Assembly: GCA_020636135.1 (NCBI GenBank)
Contig: JACJYK010000001.1
Coordinates: 310,001 to 374,000, forward strand
DNA: 64,000 nucleotides
Source: Lewinellaceae bacterium
GTDB lineage: Bacteria > Bacteroidota > Bacteroidia > Chitinophagales > Saprospiraceae
Direction: 5' to 3'
Below, piece by piece: positions 19,980 through 28,501 of the stretch. Position numbers and translations under genes: made by a program. The notes under the pieces are model-generated. The model was not told the DNA's origin and ran no database searches. It saw only the letters and a list, made by a program, of their open reading frames with translations. Position 1 is the first letter of the stretch, and every line of letters begins with the position of its first letter.

Positions 19980-19986
19980 ATCTTTG
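19954..19986 (+). promoter_or_regulatory. Probable uvrC promoter (TTG-N22-TATCTTTG)
   Basis: TTG at 19954-19956 and TATCTTTG at 19979-19986 fit the Bacteroidota consensus TTG, 17-23 nt spacer, TAnnTTTG. The start codon lies only 7 nt after the -7 box, so the uvrC mRNA would be leaderless or nearly so. The -33 box lies within the terminator hairpin of the preceding gene. Confidence 0.5.
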
Positions 19987-19992
19987 TCATTT

Positions 19993-21810
19993 ATGAAGTA
20001 CGCGGACTATGAATCGATCAGAGATACCATACCCACCGACCCGGGTATTTATCAGTTTAAAGCCGCAGACAATACCATCCTCTACGTAGGAAAAGCGAAA
20101 AACATCAAAAAAAGGGTCGCCTCCTATTTTACCAATCGCAAGGACCAGGCGTATAAAACCCGCACGCTGGTCAAAATGGCCGACCACCTGGAGTTTATCA
20201 TTGTACACAATGAAAGTGATGCACTCCTCCTTGAAAATACGCTCATCAAAAGGCATTTGCCTCGCTTCAATGTGATGTTGAAGGATGGCAAGAACTACAC
20301 CTATCTGTGCATTAAGAACGAACCCTTCCCCCGGGTATTTTTTACCCGCAGGCTCATACGTGACGGTTCAACGTATTTTGGGCCCTATACTTCCAAGGCC
20401 CGGACAAAAATCATCATGGACCTGATCCGTACCTTATTTCCTATCCGTACGTGCAATTACCCGCTCACGGCTGACAACATTGCGAAGGGCAAGTATAAAA
20501 TCTGCCTGGAATACCATATCAAGAGATGCAATGGCCCTTGCGAGGGCCTGGAGGACGAGGCCACCTACATGGACCGGATCCATCAGGTATCCAATGTGCT
20601 AAAGGGTAATTTTGGTGAAGTCAAAAGACATCTGAATAACCAGATGGAACAGCATGTCGAAAACCTGGAGTTTGAGAAAGCCCAGTCTGTAAAGGAAAAA
20701 CTTGCTGTCTTTGAAGATTATCAGGCTAAAAGTACTGTCGTCAGCACTTCCGTTACCAATGTGGATGTGTTCAGCCTGGTTCACGATGAACAGACGGCGT
20801 TCGTTAATTATCTGCGTATAGTCAACGGGGCCATGATCTACACCAATACCTTTGAGTTTGCCATCAATCTGGATGCGGAACCGGAAGATATCCTGACTTA
20901 TGCCGTAGACCGCATCATGGAGCGTTACAGCAGCAATGCCACCGAAATTATCGTTCCTATACCCATAGAAGTGGCGGATAGTTCTCTGAAGGTGATCGTC
21001 CCGAAAATTGGAGACAAAAAGAAACTGCTGGATTTATCCATGAAGAATGCACAATTCTTCATGCAGCAACTTAACCAGGAAAAGGCGACTCGTACCAAAC
21101 GGCAGACGAAAGCAGAACGGGTGCTGACGACCTTACAGAAGGACCTGCAGATGGACAAGGTGCCATTCCACATCGAATGTTTTGATAACTCCAATATTCA
21201 AGGATCGAATCCTGTGGCTTCCTGCGTGGTCTTTAAAAATGCTAAACCTTCCAAAAGCGATTACCGGAAATTCAATATTAAGTCCGTCGAAGGACCGAAT
21301 GACTTCGCATCCATGCAAGAAGTTGTGTTTCGGCGTTATCGGAGGATGCTTGATGAAGGAACCCAACTACCGGAACTGATCGTCATCGATGGAGGTAAGG
21401 GGCAGCTCAATGCCGCAGTGGAGAGTTTGCAGGAATTAGGCATTTTGTCTAAAGTAACGGTGATTGGAATCGCCAAGCGGTTGGAGGAGATCTTTATGCC
21501 GGGGGATCCCTATCCGTTGTACATCAACAAAAAATCCGAGTCCTTGATTTTGATCCAGCAGATCCGCAACGAAGCGCATCGGTTCGCCATCACCTTCCAC
21601 CGGAATCAGCGGTCAAAAAATTTTATCAAGACGGAACTCACCGAAATTCCCGGAGTAGGTGGCAAGACATCGGAGAAGCTCCTAAAACACTTCCATTCGG
21701 TCAGGCAGATCAGGAAAGCCACCCTTGCCGAGTTGGAACAGGTCATTGGCAAAAGGCCTGCGGTCCGTGTAAAGCAATATTTCGGAGAGGACACCAGCGA
21801 AGAGGAATAA
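19993..21810 (+). CDS. uvrC: Excinuclease ABC subunit C
   Basis: UvrC makes both incisions in nucleotide-excision repair after UvrA and UvrB have marked the lesion. The 605-residue protein has the GIY-YIG nuclease (PGIYQFKAADNTILYVGKAK, residues about 15-35) for the 3' cut, a UVR domain at about 200-235 (HVENLEFEKAQSVKEKL) that binds UvrB, the RNase-H-like nuclease at about 385-500 (IECFDNSNIQGS, LIVIDGGKGQL) for the 5' cut, and a C-terminal helix-hairpin-helix pair (TEIPGVGGKTSEKLLKHF). The ATG at 19993 is chosen because it gives the normal N-terminus. An upstream ATG at 19936 would encode the terminator hairpin of the preceding gene. It ends 20 bp from the convergent glycosyltransferase gene. 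Confidence 0.95.
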   Translation: MKYADYESIRDTIPTDPGIYQFKAADNTILYVGKAKNIKKRVASYFTNRKDQAYKTRTLVKMADHLEFIIVHNESDALLLENTLIKRHLPRFNVMLKDGKNYTYLCIKNEPFPRVFFTRRLIRDGSTYFGPYTSKARTKIIMDLIRTLFPIRTCNYPLTADNIAKGKYKICLEYHIKRCNGPCEGLEDEATYMDRIHQVSNVLKGNFGEVKRHLNNQMEQHVENLEFEKAQSVKEKLAVFEDYQAKSTVVSTSVTNVDVFSLVHDEQTAFVNYLRIVNGAMIYTNTFEFAINLDAEPEDILTYAVDRIMERYSSNATEIIVPIPIEVADSSLKVIVPKIGDKKKLLDLSMKNAQFFMQQLNQEKATRTKRQTKAERVLTTLQKDLQMDKVPFHIECFDNSNIQGSNPVASCVVFKNAKPSKSDYRKFNIKSVEGPNDFASMQEVVFRRYRRMLDEGTQLPELIVIDGGKGQLNAAVESLQELGILSKVTVIGIAKRLEEIFMPGDPYPLYINKKSESLILIQQIRNEAHRFAITFHRNQRSKNFIKTELTEIPGVGGKTSEKLLKHFHSVRQIRKATLAELEQVIGKRPAVRVKQYFGEDTSEEE

Positions 21811-21830
21811 GTTACGGATGCATGATTTGG

Positions 21831-22931
21831 TCAGGGATGTCCCAGGATGTTCATATAATGGTGAAATACCTGAGAAGTCATCGAGTCGAACCCAAATTGC
21901 CGGACGAATTTTTTAGCATTGGTGATACAGCGGTCTCTTAGCGTTTGATCATCTAACATCCGGATGACCTGGCCAGCTAATTCTTCTGCATTTTTAATGG
22001 GAGCAGTCAGTCCGGTCTCCTCATTTTTAACCAGTTCCGGAATGCCTCCGGCCATAGTACCAACCACCGGAATTCCCCCTGAAAATGCATCCAGGATGGT
22101 TGTACAAAGGCCCTCTTCTTTACTGGTCACCAGGAGGATATCGATGTCCTGGGCCAGGTCCGCTACATCCGGCCGGAATCCGGTAAATATCAGCTCATCA
22201 GACATGCCTGCCCGGATGGCATAAGCTTTAACCTGTGCCATTTCACCACCATCTCCTCCAATGGCGAAATAAGTCGCACGAATTCCTGCCTGTTTTAGAA
22301 CCTTAATAACATTCACAAAGGTGTAATAATCCTTATGTGGAGCCAAAGAGGCAATATTGGCAATGATTAAATGATCCTCCGGTACATTAAAGGTGCTCCT
22401 AAGTCCTTTGGCAGGATCCTTGGGTGACCCAAAACGGTCCAGGTCTATGCCACTGTAGACGGTATGTACGATTTCTTTCCGGCGAATATCAGGTAACAAT
22501 AACTGCCGGATGAATTCAGAGACGCACATTATGGTTTTAATGCTGGCGTGATTGTATTTCCAGCGGGAGAAAATGTTTGGTTTGATGGGGAAATCTACGC
22601 GACGGTGGAGTACGAGAGGAGTTTTGTGTTCCGAAAATGTATTTGCCAGGACGCCATAGGTGTGGGCATGTGAATCGTGCAAATGGATCAGGTCAGGCTG
22701 GATCCTTTTAACCAACCGGATTAATTGCCGCACCACCTTTGGACTGAGGTTAGCTTTAGGATAGGTCTCATGGGGCCATTGATGGGTTTGACACCAGGAA
22801 GCCAGTGGAGAGCCCTCCGGACAGAATACGAATTGTTCGGCCTGCATTTTATGCAATCCTTCCACCAGATAAGCAATTTGCTGTTCGCCTCCGCGCCAGG
22901 TCAATGCGGATGAGATGTGCAGGATTTTCAT
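21831..22931 (-). CDS. Glycosyltransferase family 4-like
   Basis: A 366-residue cytoplasmic GT-B glycosyltransferase that should move a sugar from a nucleotide-activated donor to a lipid-linked or surface glycan. The N-terminal domain starts LHISSALTWRGGEQQ, the glycine-rich acceptor-side motif. The C-terminal donor domain has IANIASLAPHKDYYTF and EEGLCTTILDAFSGGIPVVG. The second Glu of the usual E-x7-E pair appears as Asp here. It is the last gene of an operon-like run with the O-antigen ligase (4-bp overlap), cysQ and an M16 peptidase, which suggests a role in lipopolysaccharide or capsule assembly. Donor and acceptor cannot be read from the sequence. Confidence 0.85.
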   Translation of the reverse strand: MKILHISSALTWRGGEQQIAYLVEGLHKMQAEQFVFCPEGSPLASWCQTHQWPHETYPKANLSPKVVRQLIRLVKRIQPDLIHLHDSHAHTYGVLANTFSEHKTPLVLHRRVDFPIKPNIFSRWKYNHASIKTIMCVSEFIRQLLLPDIRRKEIVHTVYSGIDLDRFGSPKDPAKGLRSTFNVPEDHLIIANIASLAPHKDYYTFVNVIKVLKQAGIRATYFAIGGDGGEMAQVKAYAIRAGMSDELIFTGFRPDVADLAQDIDILLVTSKEEGLCTTILDAFSGGIPVVGTMAGGIPELVKNEETGLTAPIKNAEELAGQVIRMLDDQTLRDRCITNAKKFVRQFGFDSMTSQVFHHYMNILGHP

Positions 22932-24226
22932 GGCCTGGCAGAACCTTCAAGGATCAGGCAAATGCTCAGAACAAAGACCATTGCCCCGATCTGATAAATG
23001 ATAAAAACATCAAACAATAGCAGAAAAACAAAGAAGATCAGGACAGAAACAGCCAGGGTTCGGGTCCAGCTATCAACGATTCTCATAGCTTTCTTTCCTA
23101 CGAAATACAGTAGCCAGATAAAATAGCCAAATGCCAGTAACCCGGCATTTGCCCAGATAAACAAAAATTGATTGTGCGCATTGGCATCCAGATCAAGTCC
23201 GATATCCCGGTCTTCGTTATAGGCATCCTGCAAGTCACGCCGGTAATCTCCAACTCCGACTCCCGTCAAAGGATGCCCTGCGATCAGGCGATAATGATTT
23301 TTAATGGATAACAACCTTCGCAAGGTGGTAAAATGCCGGTAATCCCATTGTTTGTATTCGCCATTTTGCAACAATTTCATCTCCCAAAAGAGTTGATCAT
23401 AGCGAGCTTTTACCGGTTCCAGTGTTTGAAATAATAGGGCTGGCGCTAAAACGAAATAACCAATAAACAGGATGGTGCCCAGGCCCCATTTCTTGGCAGT
23501 ATTCCATTGATTTGGATTGGCATAGGTGCTTTCAACCCATTTCCAGATCCAGATAAACAGGATCAATAAAAGCCCGAGTTGTGCGCCACGTCCGCCAAGG
23601 AATAGAAAAGTGGTGACGATGATAATTGCGCTGCCGGTAATCCATTCACTCCAGATCTTTTTTTGCCGCATCCACAATAGTCCCAATAAAGCCAACCCCA
23701 GCAAATAGCTAAAATGCAACCGGTCAATGAATGGGCTATACAAACCAAATTTAATCCGGCTCTCAAGGTATTCGTAGGGATTCAGACCGGGCACGTGATT
23801 ACTTATCCAGCTGGTCGTTGCTTCCGGCAATACAAACAGCAACAATGTTACGACACTGGTGAACCCACAAGCATAAATAAATAACTTCAGGAATCCAGTC
23901 AGGTGGGGGAGCAGGCGTTCCCGGTGGGCCACCCAGATCAGAGGTAAGGTCAGTAAGATGTTCTGTTGATAACAAAACTTCAATGCGGTGGTCAATTGAT
24001 CGGAATACAGAACACTGATCAGATAAAAAACCAACAGGCCGCTGACGGCGAAAAATGTGCGGTACTTGCGCCAGATTGCTGAACCCGATTGGATGAGATC
24101 AGGAAGCGCCAGTAAAAGCAAAAAGGTGAGCGCTACCGAACTAAGCGCCTTGGAAAAAGGCAGTCCGGCAATCATTGCCGCAAACGTGTAATAAACAGAT
24201 TGATCCTTCGTCAGTCTAAAGCGCAT
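22928..24226 (-). CDS. O-antigen ligase / polymerase family membrane protein
   Basis: A 432-residue inner-membrane protein with about 11-12 hydrophobic segments. It has a large periplasmic loop containing LTGVGVGDYRRDL and ANAHNQFLFIWANAGLLA, the H-N-Q-(F/Y)-L signature of the Wzy/WaaL (Wzy_C) superfamily, and a GGRGAQLGLLL motif after the middle membrane segments. Members join undecaprenyl-linked glycans to lipid A core or polymerise them in the periplasm. Sequence alone does not separate ligase from polymerase. It overlaps the glycosyltransferase by 4 bp and cysQ by 11 bp, so the three are very likely co-transcribed and translationally coupled. Confidence 0.8.
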   Translation of the reverse strand: MRFRLTKDQSVYYTFAAMIAGLPFSKALSSVALTFLLLLALPDLIQSGSAIWRKYRTFFAVSGLLVFYLISVLYSDQLTTALKFCYQQNILLTLPLIWVAHRERLLPHLTGFLKLFIYACGFTSVVTLLLFVLPEATTSWISNHVPGLNPYEYLESRIKFGLYSPFIDRLHFSYLLGLALLGLLWMRQKKIWSEWITGSAIIIVTTFLFLGGRGAQLGLLLILFIWIWKWVESTYANPNQWNTAKKWGLGTILFIGYFVLAPALLFQTLEPVKARYDQLFWEMKLLQNGEYKQWDYRHFTTLRRLLSIKNHYRLIAGHPLTGVGVGDYRRDLQDAYNEDRDIGLDLDANAHNQFLFIWANAGLLAFGYFIWLLYFVGKKAMRIVDSWTRTLAVSVLIFFVFLLLFDVFIIYQIGAMVFVLSICLILEGSARP

Positions 24227-25028
24227 AATGCATGAATTCGTCCAGACCTTCCAGTTTCCCGGCTGCTACAAAGTAACCATTTTTAAGGCCCTGGCGAAGA
24301 TACTGTTTGCGCTGTTTGGTTTCCCAATCCAACAGGTGTCCACCGGCCTCTTCCAGTACCAATTGCGGTGCCGCCGTGTCCCAGGCCATGGTAGGGCCAA
24401 AACGGGGATAAAAATCAGCTAGTCCTTCAGAAATGCGCGTGAACTTCATCGATCCACCCAAAGGAGTTGGAACCGGCTCATTCAGTCCGGCAAGAATGCT
24501 TTTTGTAGTATCATCCAGGTGGGAGCGGGATACCACCACCCGTAATGCCTGGTCTTGAAGATTGGCGGGTTTGGCCTTGATTTGTTCCGTCTGACCGGAG
24601 CCCCAGTCCAGGCGGAAACTGCCTTTCCCGGATGCAGCATAGTAGGTACAGTAGTGAGCCGGTAATACGACAACGGTTACAATTGGATATCCATTTTCCA
24701 CCAATGCAATATTGACTGAAAACTCCCCATTGCGTTTGATGAATTCCTTGGTGCCGTCCAAAGGATCGATGACCCAATATTTTTCATTTACTGGCCATTG
24801 CATGGTGGACCAATTGCTCTCGTCTTCCTCACTGACCATCGGGATTTCCGGAGTCAGATTGGTTAAGCCGGCCTTGATGATTTTATGAGCAGCCCGGTCA
24901 GCAGCTGTTAATGGTGAATTATCCCCCTTGATCTCTACAAACAGATTTTCCTGCGCATAGATATTCAGAATTTCATCTGCAGCATTTCGGCCAATTTCCA
25001 GCAAACCTGGTATATAAGGGTGAATCAT
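24216..25028 (-). CDS. cysQ: 3'(2'),5'-bisphosphate nucleotidase
   Basis: CysQ removes the 3'-phosphate from 3'-phosphoadenosine 5'-phosphate (PAP), a by-product of sulfate activation and sulfotransferase reactions. The 270-residue protein carries the complete inositol-monophosphatase-family metal site: DNSPLTAADRAAH, the SEEDE helix, DPLDGTKEFIKRNGEFSVNI and AWDTAAPQLVLEEAGG. The length fits the family. It sits between an M16 peptidase gene (9-bp gap) and the O-antigen ligase (11-bp overlap). A PAPS-dependent sulfotransferase at 38 kb would make PAP and could supply substrate. Other family members (inositol monophosphatase) share these motifs, but the FIKRNGEFSVNI region favours CysQ. Confidence 0.88.
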   Translation of the reverse strand: MIHPYIPGLLEIGRNAADEILNIYAQENLFVEIKGDNSPLTAADRAAHKIIKAGLTNLTPEIPMVSEEDESNWSTMQWPVNEKYWVIDPLDGTKEFIKRNGEFSVNIALVENGYPIVTVVVLPAHYCTYYAASGKGSFRLDWGSGQTEQIKAKPANLQDQALRVVVSRSHLDDTTKSILAGLNEPVPTPLGGSMKFTRISEGLADFYPRFGPTMAWDTAAPQLVLEEAGGHLLDWETKQRKQYLRQGLKNGYFVAAGKLEGLDEFMHYAL

Positions 25029-25037
25029 AGTGCAATT

Positions 25038-26276
25038 TTATTTTCCTTCATAGATAAGTGTCACACATTGTTCCGGCACGAAGTATTTATTCGCGATGTC
25101 CATTAATTCCGGTATTGAACGATCCATGAATTGCCGGTGATAGTCCAGATAAGCTTCGGGATAGCCCAGCCACGTTGACTCGGATAACAAAGAAAGCTTC
25201 CTTGCCAGATGGATGCCCTGAAATTCAAAGGCATTTTCCCGTTTATGTTTGACCGCCTGGATACCTCCCGGCTTAAATCGGCCATTTTTAACCTGATCCA
25301 GATGCCACCAGATGCGTTTTAACACCTTGTCCACTGAGCTGTCTGGCAGCAAATGGGCCTCGATCATAAACTGGCCGTGCTCCATTCCTCCCGTGAGATA
25401 AACGTCAATATCGAGCAGCCATTGCCGTTTTTTGATCAGGTCCTGGTATAGAGGGCTGGAAATATTTTGCGACATCCATTGACTCCAGAAATCCAGGCCT
25501 ACATAATCCGGGTCCCGGCGACCAGGCATCATGAATGCTACAAAAATTACCGTCTGGGATACGTCGACCGGTTTAATGATTTCCTGAAAACCCTTGGTAT
25601 ATTGATATGGAGTGAGTGCGGCAGATCCAACAGGATAACCTGGCAAGCTGCCAAAATAATGCAGTACCGACTCACGGGTTTCCTGCCACGATTGTGGGCC
25701 AGCTATGGCCAATACCGTTTGCCCTGGCTGGTAATATTGCTGATAGAAATAGGCGACATCATCACGGTTTATACGTCGGATGTCCTGATCGTCGTAACCT
25801 ATCACCGGCCACCGGTAGGGATGATCTTCGTAGATGGCTTCACAAAGTAAATGCAGTACATCCCCAAACGGCTCGTCGAGACAGGTCTCTTTCCATTCCT
25901 CAATGACCACTTTACGCTGGGTGTCCAGGCCTCGCTGGCTTAGTCGCAAATTCGTCATCCGGTCACCTTCCAGCTCGAGGTAGGATGTTAGATTCACAGC
26001 GGGGAATAAGGCGTAATAATAGGCGATGTCCTGGTTGGTAAATGCATTCCCATCGCCGCCAGCCAGCTGCAGAATTTTGTCGTAACTGCTGAAGCGCCGC
26101 GTGCCCGTATACATCAGGTGCTCAAACAGGTGTGCCATTCCGGTCCGCTGATGAGGGTCATATCGTGATCCTGCCTGATAAAGCAAACTGACCGCACTCT
26201 GTTTGGAGAATACATCCTGGTGGTGGATGACCCGCAATCCATTCGGTAATATTTCGTATGTGTAGGGTATCTGCAT
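25038..26276 (-). CDS. M16 family zinc metallopeptidase
   Basis: A 412-residue pitrilysin/insulinase-family protein. The catalytic zinc motif HLFEH (HxxEH, residues 49-53) is intact, and the third ligand region VVIEEWKE follows about 75 residues later. A second, inactive-like half domain (about 185-400) matches the usual M16 duplication. Single-repeat M16 proteins of this size in Bacteroidota are either cytoplasmic oligopeptidases or exported. No signal peptide is present here, so a cytoplasmic or peripheral location is likely. It is the first gene of the run with cysQ, O-antigen ligase and glycosyltransferase; the 9-bp gap suggests co-transcription, though a functional link to glycan assembly is not evident. 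Confidence 0.88.
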   Translation of the reverse strand: MQIPYTYEILPNGLRVIHHQDVFSKQSAVSLLYQAGSRYDPHQRTGMAHLFEHLMYTGTRRFSSYDKILQLAGGDGNAFTNQDIAYYYALFPAVNLTSYLELEGDRMTNLRLSQRGLDTQRKVVIEEWKETCLDEPFGDVLHLLCEAIYEDHPYRWPVIGYDDQDIRRINRDDVAYFYQQYYQPGQTVLAIAGPQSWQETRESVLHYFGSLPGYPVGSAALTPYQYTKGFQEIIKPVDVSQTVIFVAFMMPGRRDPDYVGLDFWSQWMSQNISSPLYQDLIKKRQWLLDIDVYLTGGMEHGQFMIEAHLLPDSSVDKVLKRIWWHLDQVKNGRFKPGGIQAVKHKRENAFEFQGIHLARKLSLLSESTWLGYPEAYLDYHRQFMDRSIPELMDIANKYFVPEQCVTLIYEGK

Positions 26277-26308
26277 GAACCGGCAAAGTTATTATTAAAA
26301 GGTTTAAG

Positions 26309-26331
26309 GTTGACTGTTGAATGTTGAATTT
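26309..26331. repeat. TTCAAC-type short repeat
   Basis: The 168-bp gap between the divergent M16 and mutase genes contains GTTGACTGTTGAATGTTGAA, the reverse complement of the TTCAACATTCAAC run at 418-440. Related runs lie at 29691-29711 and 59968-59982. No clear TAnnTTTG promoter is visible for either gene. Confidence 0.35.
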
Positions 26332-26444
26332 TAGGTATCACGGTTAACCTGCTATTACCTTTACCTTGTCAACTAAATTCTAACGTCAATGGTCAAGTAT
26401 TGAATGGCTGATGACTAATCTCTAAAATCTCACTAATTTTAGGC

Positions 26445-28493
26445 ATGTCCAATCCCTGGAGAAATAAGTCCCTGAAGTTGGAGTATAGTGCTCGCAAGGA
26501 CTCCAATCTGCCGGATCCGGGCCTCCCCGGACGTTCCCCGTTTACGCGCGGACCATATGCTTCCATGTATCTGGGCAGACCCTGGACGATCCGCCAATAT
26601 GCTGGCTTCTCTACGGCAGAAGAAAGCAATGCATTTTACCGGCGCAATCTGGCTGCCGGCCAAAAAGGCTTATCGGTGGCCTTTGATTTGCCTACCCACC
26701 GGGGCTATGATTCGGACAATCCCCGCGTACAGGGTGATGTCGGAAAGGCTGGTGTAGCTATCGACAGCGTCGAGGATATGAAAATCCTTTTTAATGGCAT
26801 TCCACTGCAGGACATGTCGGTGTCGATGACCATGAATGGTGCAGTCATCCCCATTATGGCTTTTTACCTGGTGGCCGCCGAAGAACAGGGTGTCGGGCCG
26901 CAACAATTAGCCGGCACCATCCAGAACGACATCCTGAAGGAATTCATGGTGCGCAATACCTACATCTATCCGCCGGAGCCATCCATGCGCATTGTTGCCG
27001 ACATCTTTGCCTATACGTCACAGCACATGCCTCGCTTCAACTCCATCAGTGTGAGTGGGTATCACATGCATGAGGCCGGTGCCTCCGCAGCGCTGGAACT
27101 GGCTTATACCCTGGCGGACGGCTTAGAATATGTGCGCACGGGCATCAAAGCCGGACTGGATGTGGACGATTTTGCGCCGCGTATCTCCTTTTTCTGGGGC
27201 ATTGGCATGGACTGGCTGACCGAGATCGCTAAGTTGCGTGCCGGACGATTTCTTTGGGACCGCCTGATGAGTGCCTTTGCACCTAAGAATCTCAAGAGCC
27301 GGATGCTGCGCACGCATTGCCAGACGTCAGGCTGGAGCCTCACCGAACAGGATCCGTTTAATAATGTGGCCCGCACTTGTATCGAAGCCATGGCTGCGGT
27401 ATTGGGGGGCACCCAATCATTACATACCAATGCGCTGGATGAAGCACTGGCGCTCCCTACCGATTTCTCCGCCCGGATTGCCCGTGACACCCAGTTATAC
27501 CTACAGCGGGAAACAGACATCTGCCAGACCATCGATGTCCTGGGCGGTTCGGAGGCATTGGAGAAAAGGACCCTGGAACTGATCCGGGAAGCAGAGGCCT
27601 ACATTAAGGAAGTTGAAGAGTTGGGCGGGATGACCAAAGCCATCCAAACCGGACTGCCTAAACGGCGCATCGAAGCCATGGCTGCCGAGAAGCAAGCGCG
27701 TATCGATCGCGGTACCTATCCAATCGTAGGGGTTAATAGCTATGAGGTGGATGAGACGACGGAGGTGGAGTTGCTGGAGGTTTCGCTGGAAGACGTTTTA
27801 ACCAACCAGCTGGCCGGCCTGGACCGGATACGGCGTACCCGCGATGAGCATGCTGTAGCCAACGCCTTGCAAGAACTGGAAAGAATTGCCTTGGATGGGT
27901 CCGGTAATCTTCTGGAAGCCGCAGTGGTGGCTGCTCGTGCCCGGGCGACGCTGGGTGAAATAAGTATGGCCATGGAGGAAGCTTTCGGCCGTTATCAGCC
28001 GCAGGTGGACACCATCCAGGGCGTATATGCAAAAACCATGGAACAAGATTCGGAATTCAAACTAGCTATTGCCAGGGCCGATGCCTTTGAATCGCGCTAT
28101 GGCCGTCGCCCGCGTATCCTGGTATGTAAGCTGGGTCAGGATGGCCATGACCGCGGTGCCCGCATCATCGCATCCAGCTTTGCCGATATGGGTTTTGACG
28201 TCGATGTAGGACCACTCTTTCAGACACCGGAAGAAGCTGCCCGCCAGGCGGTGGATAACGACGTCCATTTCATCGGGATCTCATCGTTGGCTGGGGCTCA
28301 CAAAGCGCTGATCCCGCAGGTCATCGAAGCCCTGAAGCAGGCTGGCCGGGAAGACATCCTGGTCATCGCCGGCGGAGTGATCCCACCGCGGGATTATGAG
28401 GCGTTGTTTGCTGCCGGCGTAGTGGCGGTATTTGGTCCGGGTACCCACATCCCTGAGGCAGCAATTCAGCTGCTGGATCTGTTTTTAAAGTAG
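26445..28493 (+). CDS. Methylmalonyl-CoA mutase, large (catalytic) subunit
   Basis: An adenosylcobalamin-dependent mutase that interconverts succinyl-CoA and (R)-methylmalonyl-CoA, linking propionate metabolism with the TCA cycle. The 682-residue protein has the N-terminal TIM barrel with the CoA/substrate motif RGPYASMYLGRPWTIRQYAG, followed by GFSTAEESNAFYR. The Tyr of the SMY motif favours methylmalonyl-CoA over the isobutyryl-CoA enzymes. The barrel also has VRNTYIYPPEPSMRI and the catalytic His in SGYHMHEAGA (about 207). The C-terminal B12 domain has the base-off/His-on motif GQDGHDRGARIIASSF (His about 568) and GGVIPPRDY. The usual small-subunit partner gene is not adjacent, nor are epimerase or MeaB chaperone genes. 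The gene converges with hemW, with 8 bp between stops. Confidence 0.9.
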   Translation: MSNPWRNKSLKLEYSARKDSNLPDPGLPGRSPFTRGPYASMYLGRPWTIRQYAGFSTAEESNAFYRRNLAAGQKGLSVAFDLPTHRGYDSDNPRVQGDVGKAGVAIDSVEDMKILFNGIPLQDMSVSMTMNGAVIPIMAFYLVAAEEQGVGPQQLAGTIQNDILKEFMVRNTYIYPPEPSMRIVADIFAYTSQHMPRFNSISVSGYHMHEAGASAALELAYTLADGLEYVRTGIKAGLDVDDFAPRISFFWGIGMDWLTEIAKLRAGRFLWDRLMSAFAPKNLKSRMLRTHCQTSGWSLTEQDPFNNVARTCIEAMAAVLGGTQSLHTNALDEALALPTDFSARIARDTQLYLQRETDICQTIDVLGGSEALEKRTLELIREAEAYIKEVEELGGMTKAIQTGLPKRRIEAMAAEKQARIDRGTYPIVGVNSYEVDETTEVELLEVSLEDVLTNQLAGLDRIRRTRDEHAVANALQELERIALDGSGNLLEAAVVAARARATLGEISMAMEEAFGRYQPQVDTIQGVYAKTMEQDSEFKLAIARADAFESRYGRRPRILVCKLGQDGHDRGARIIASSFADMGFDVDVGPLFQTPEEAARQAVDNDVHFIGISSLAGAHKALIPQVIEALKQAGREDILVIAGGVIPPRDYEALFAAGVVAVFGPGTHIPEAAIQLLDLFLK

Positions 28494-28501
28494 GGAGGAA
28501 T

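Larger units (their letters stand above)
14563..19980 (+). repeat. Tandem unit 3 of the giant-gene array (ends before uvrC)
   Basis: The third direct unit keeps leader, gene and both terminator hairpins and then breaks off within the T-run at about 19980. Units 1 and 2 continue there with ACCAGGGCC, whereas this unit continues with CTTTGTCATTT and the uvrC start codon. The unit therefore abuts single-copy chromosomal sequence here. Confidence 0.85.

Noticed and set aside
19936..19992. 5' extension of uvrC from an ATG at 19936
   Set aside because: The extension would be encoded by the terminator hairpin and T-run of the preceding gene and lies upstream of the TATCTTTG box.
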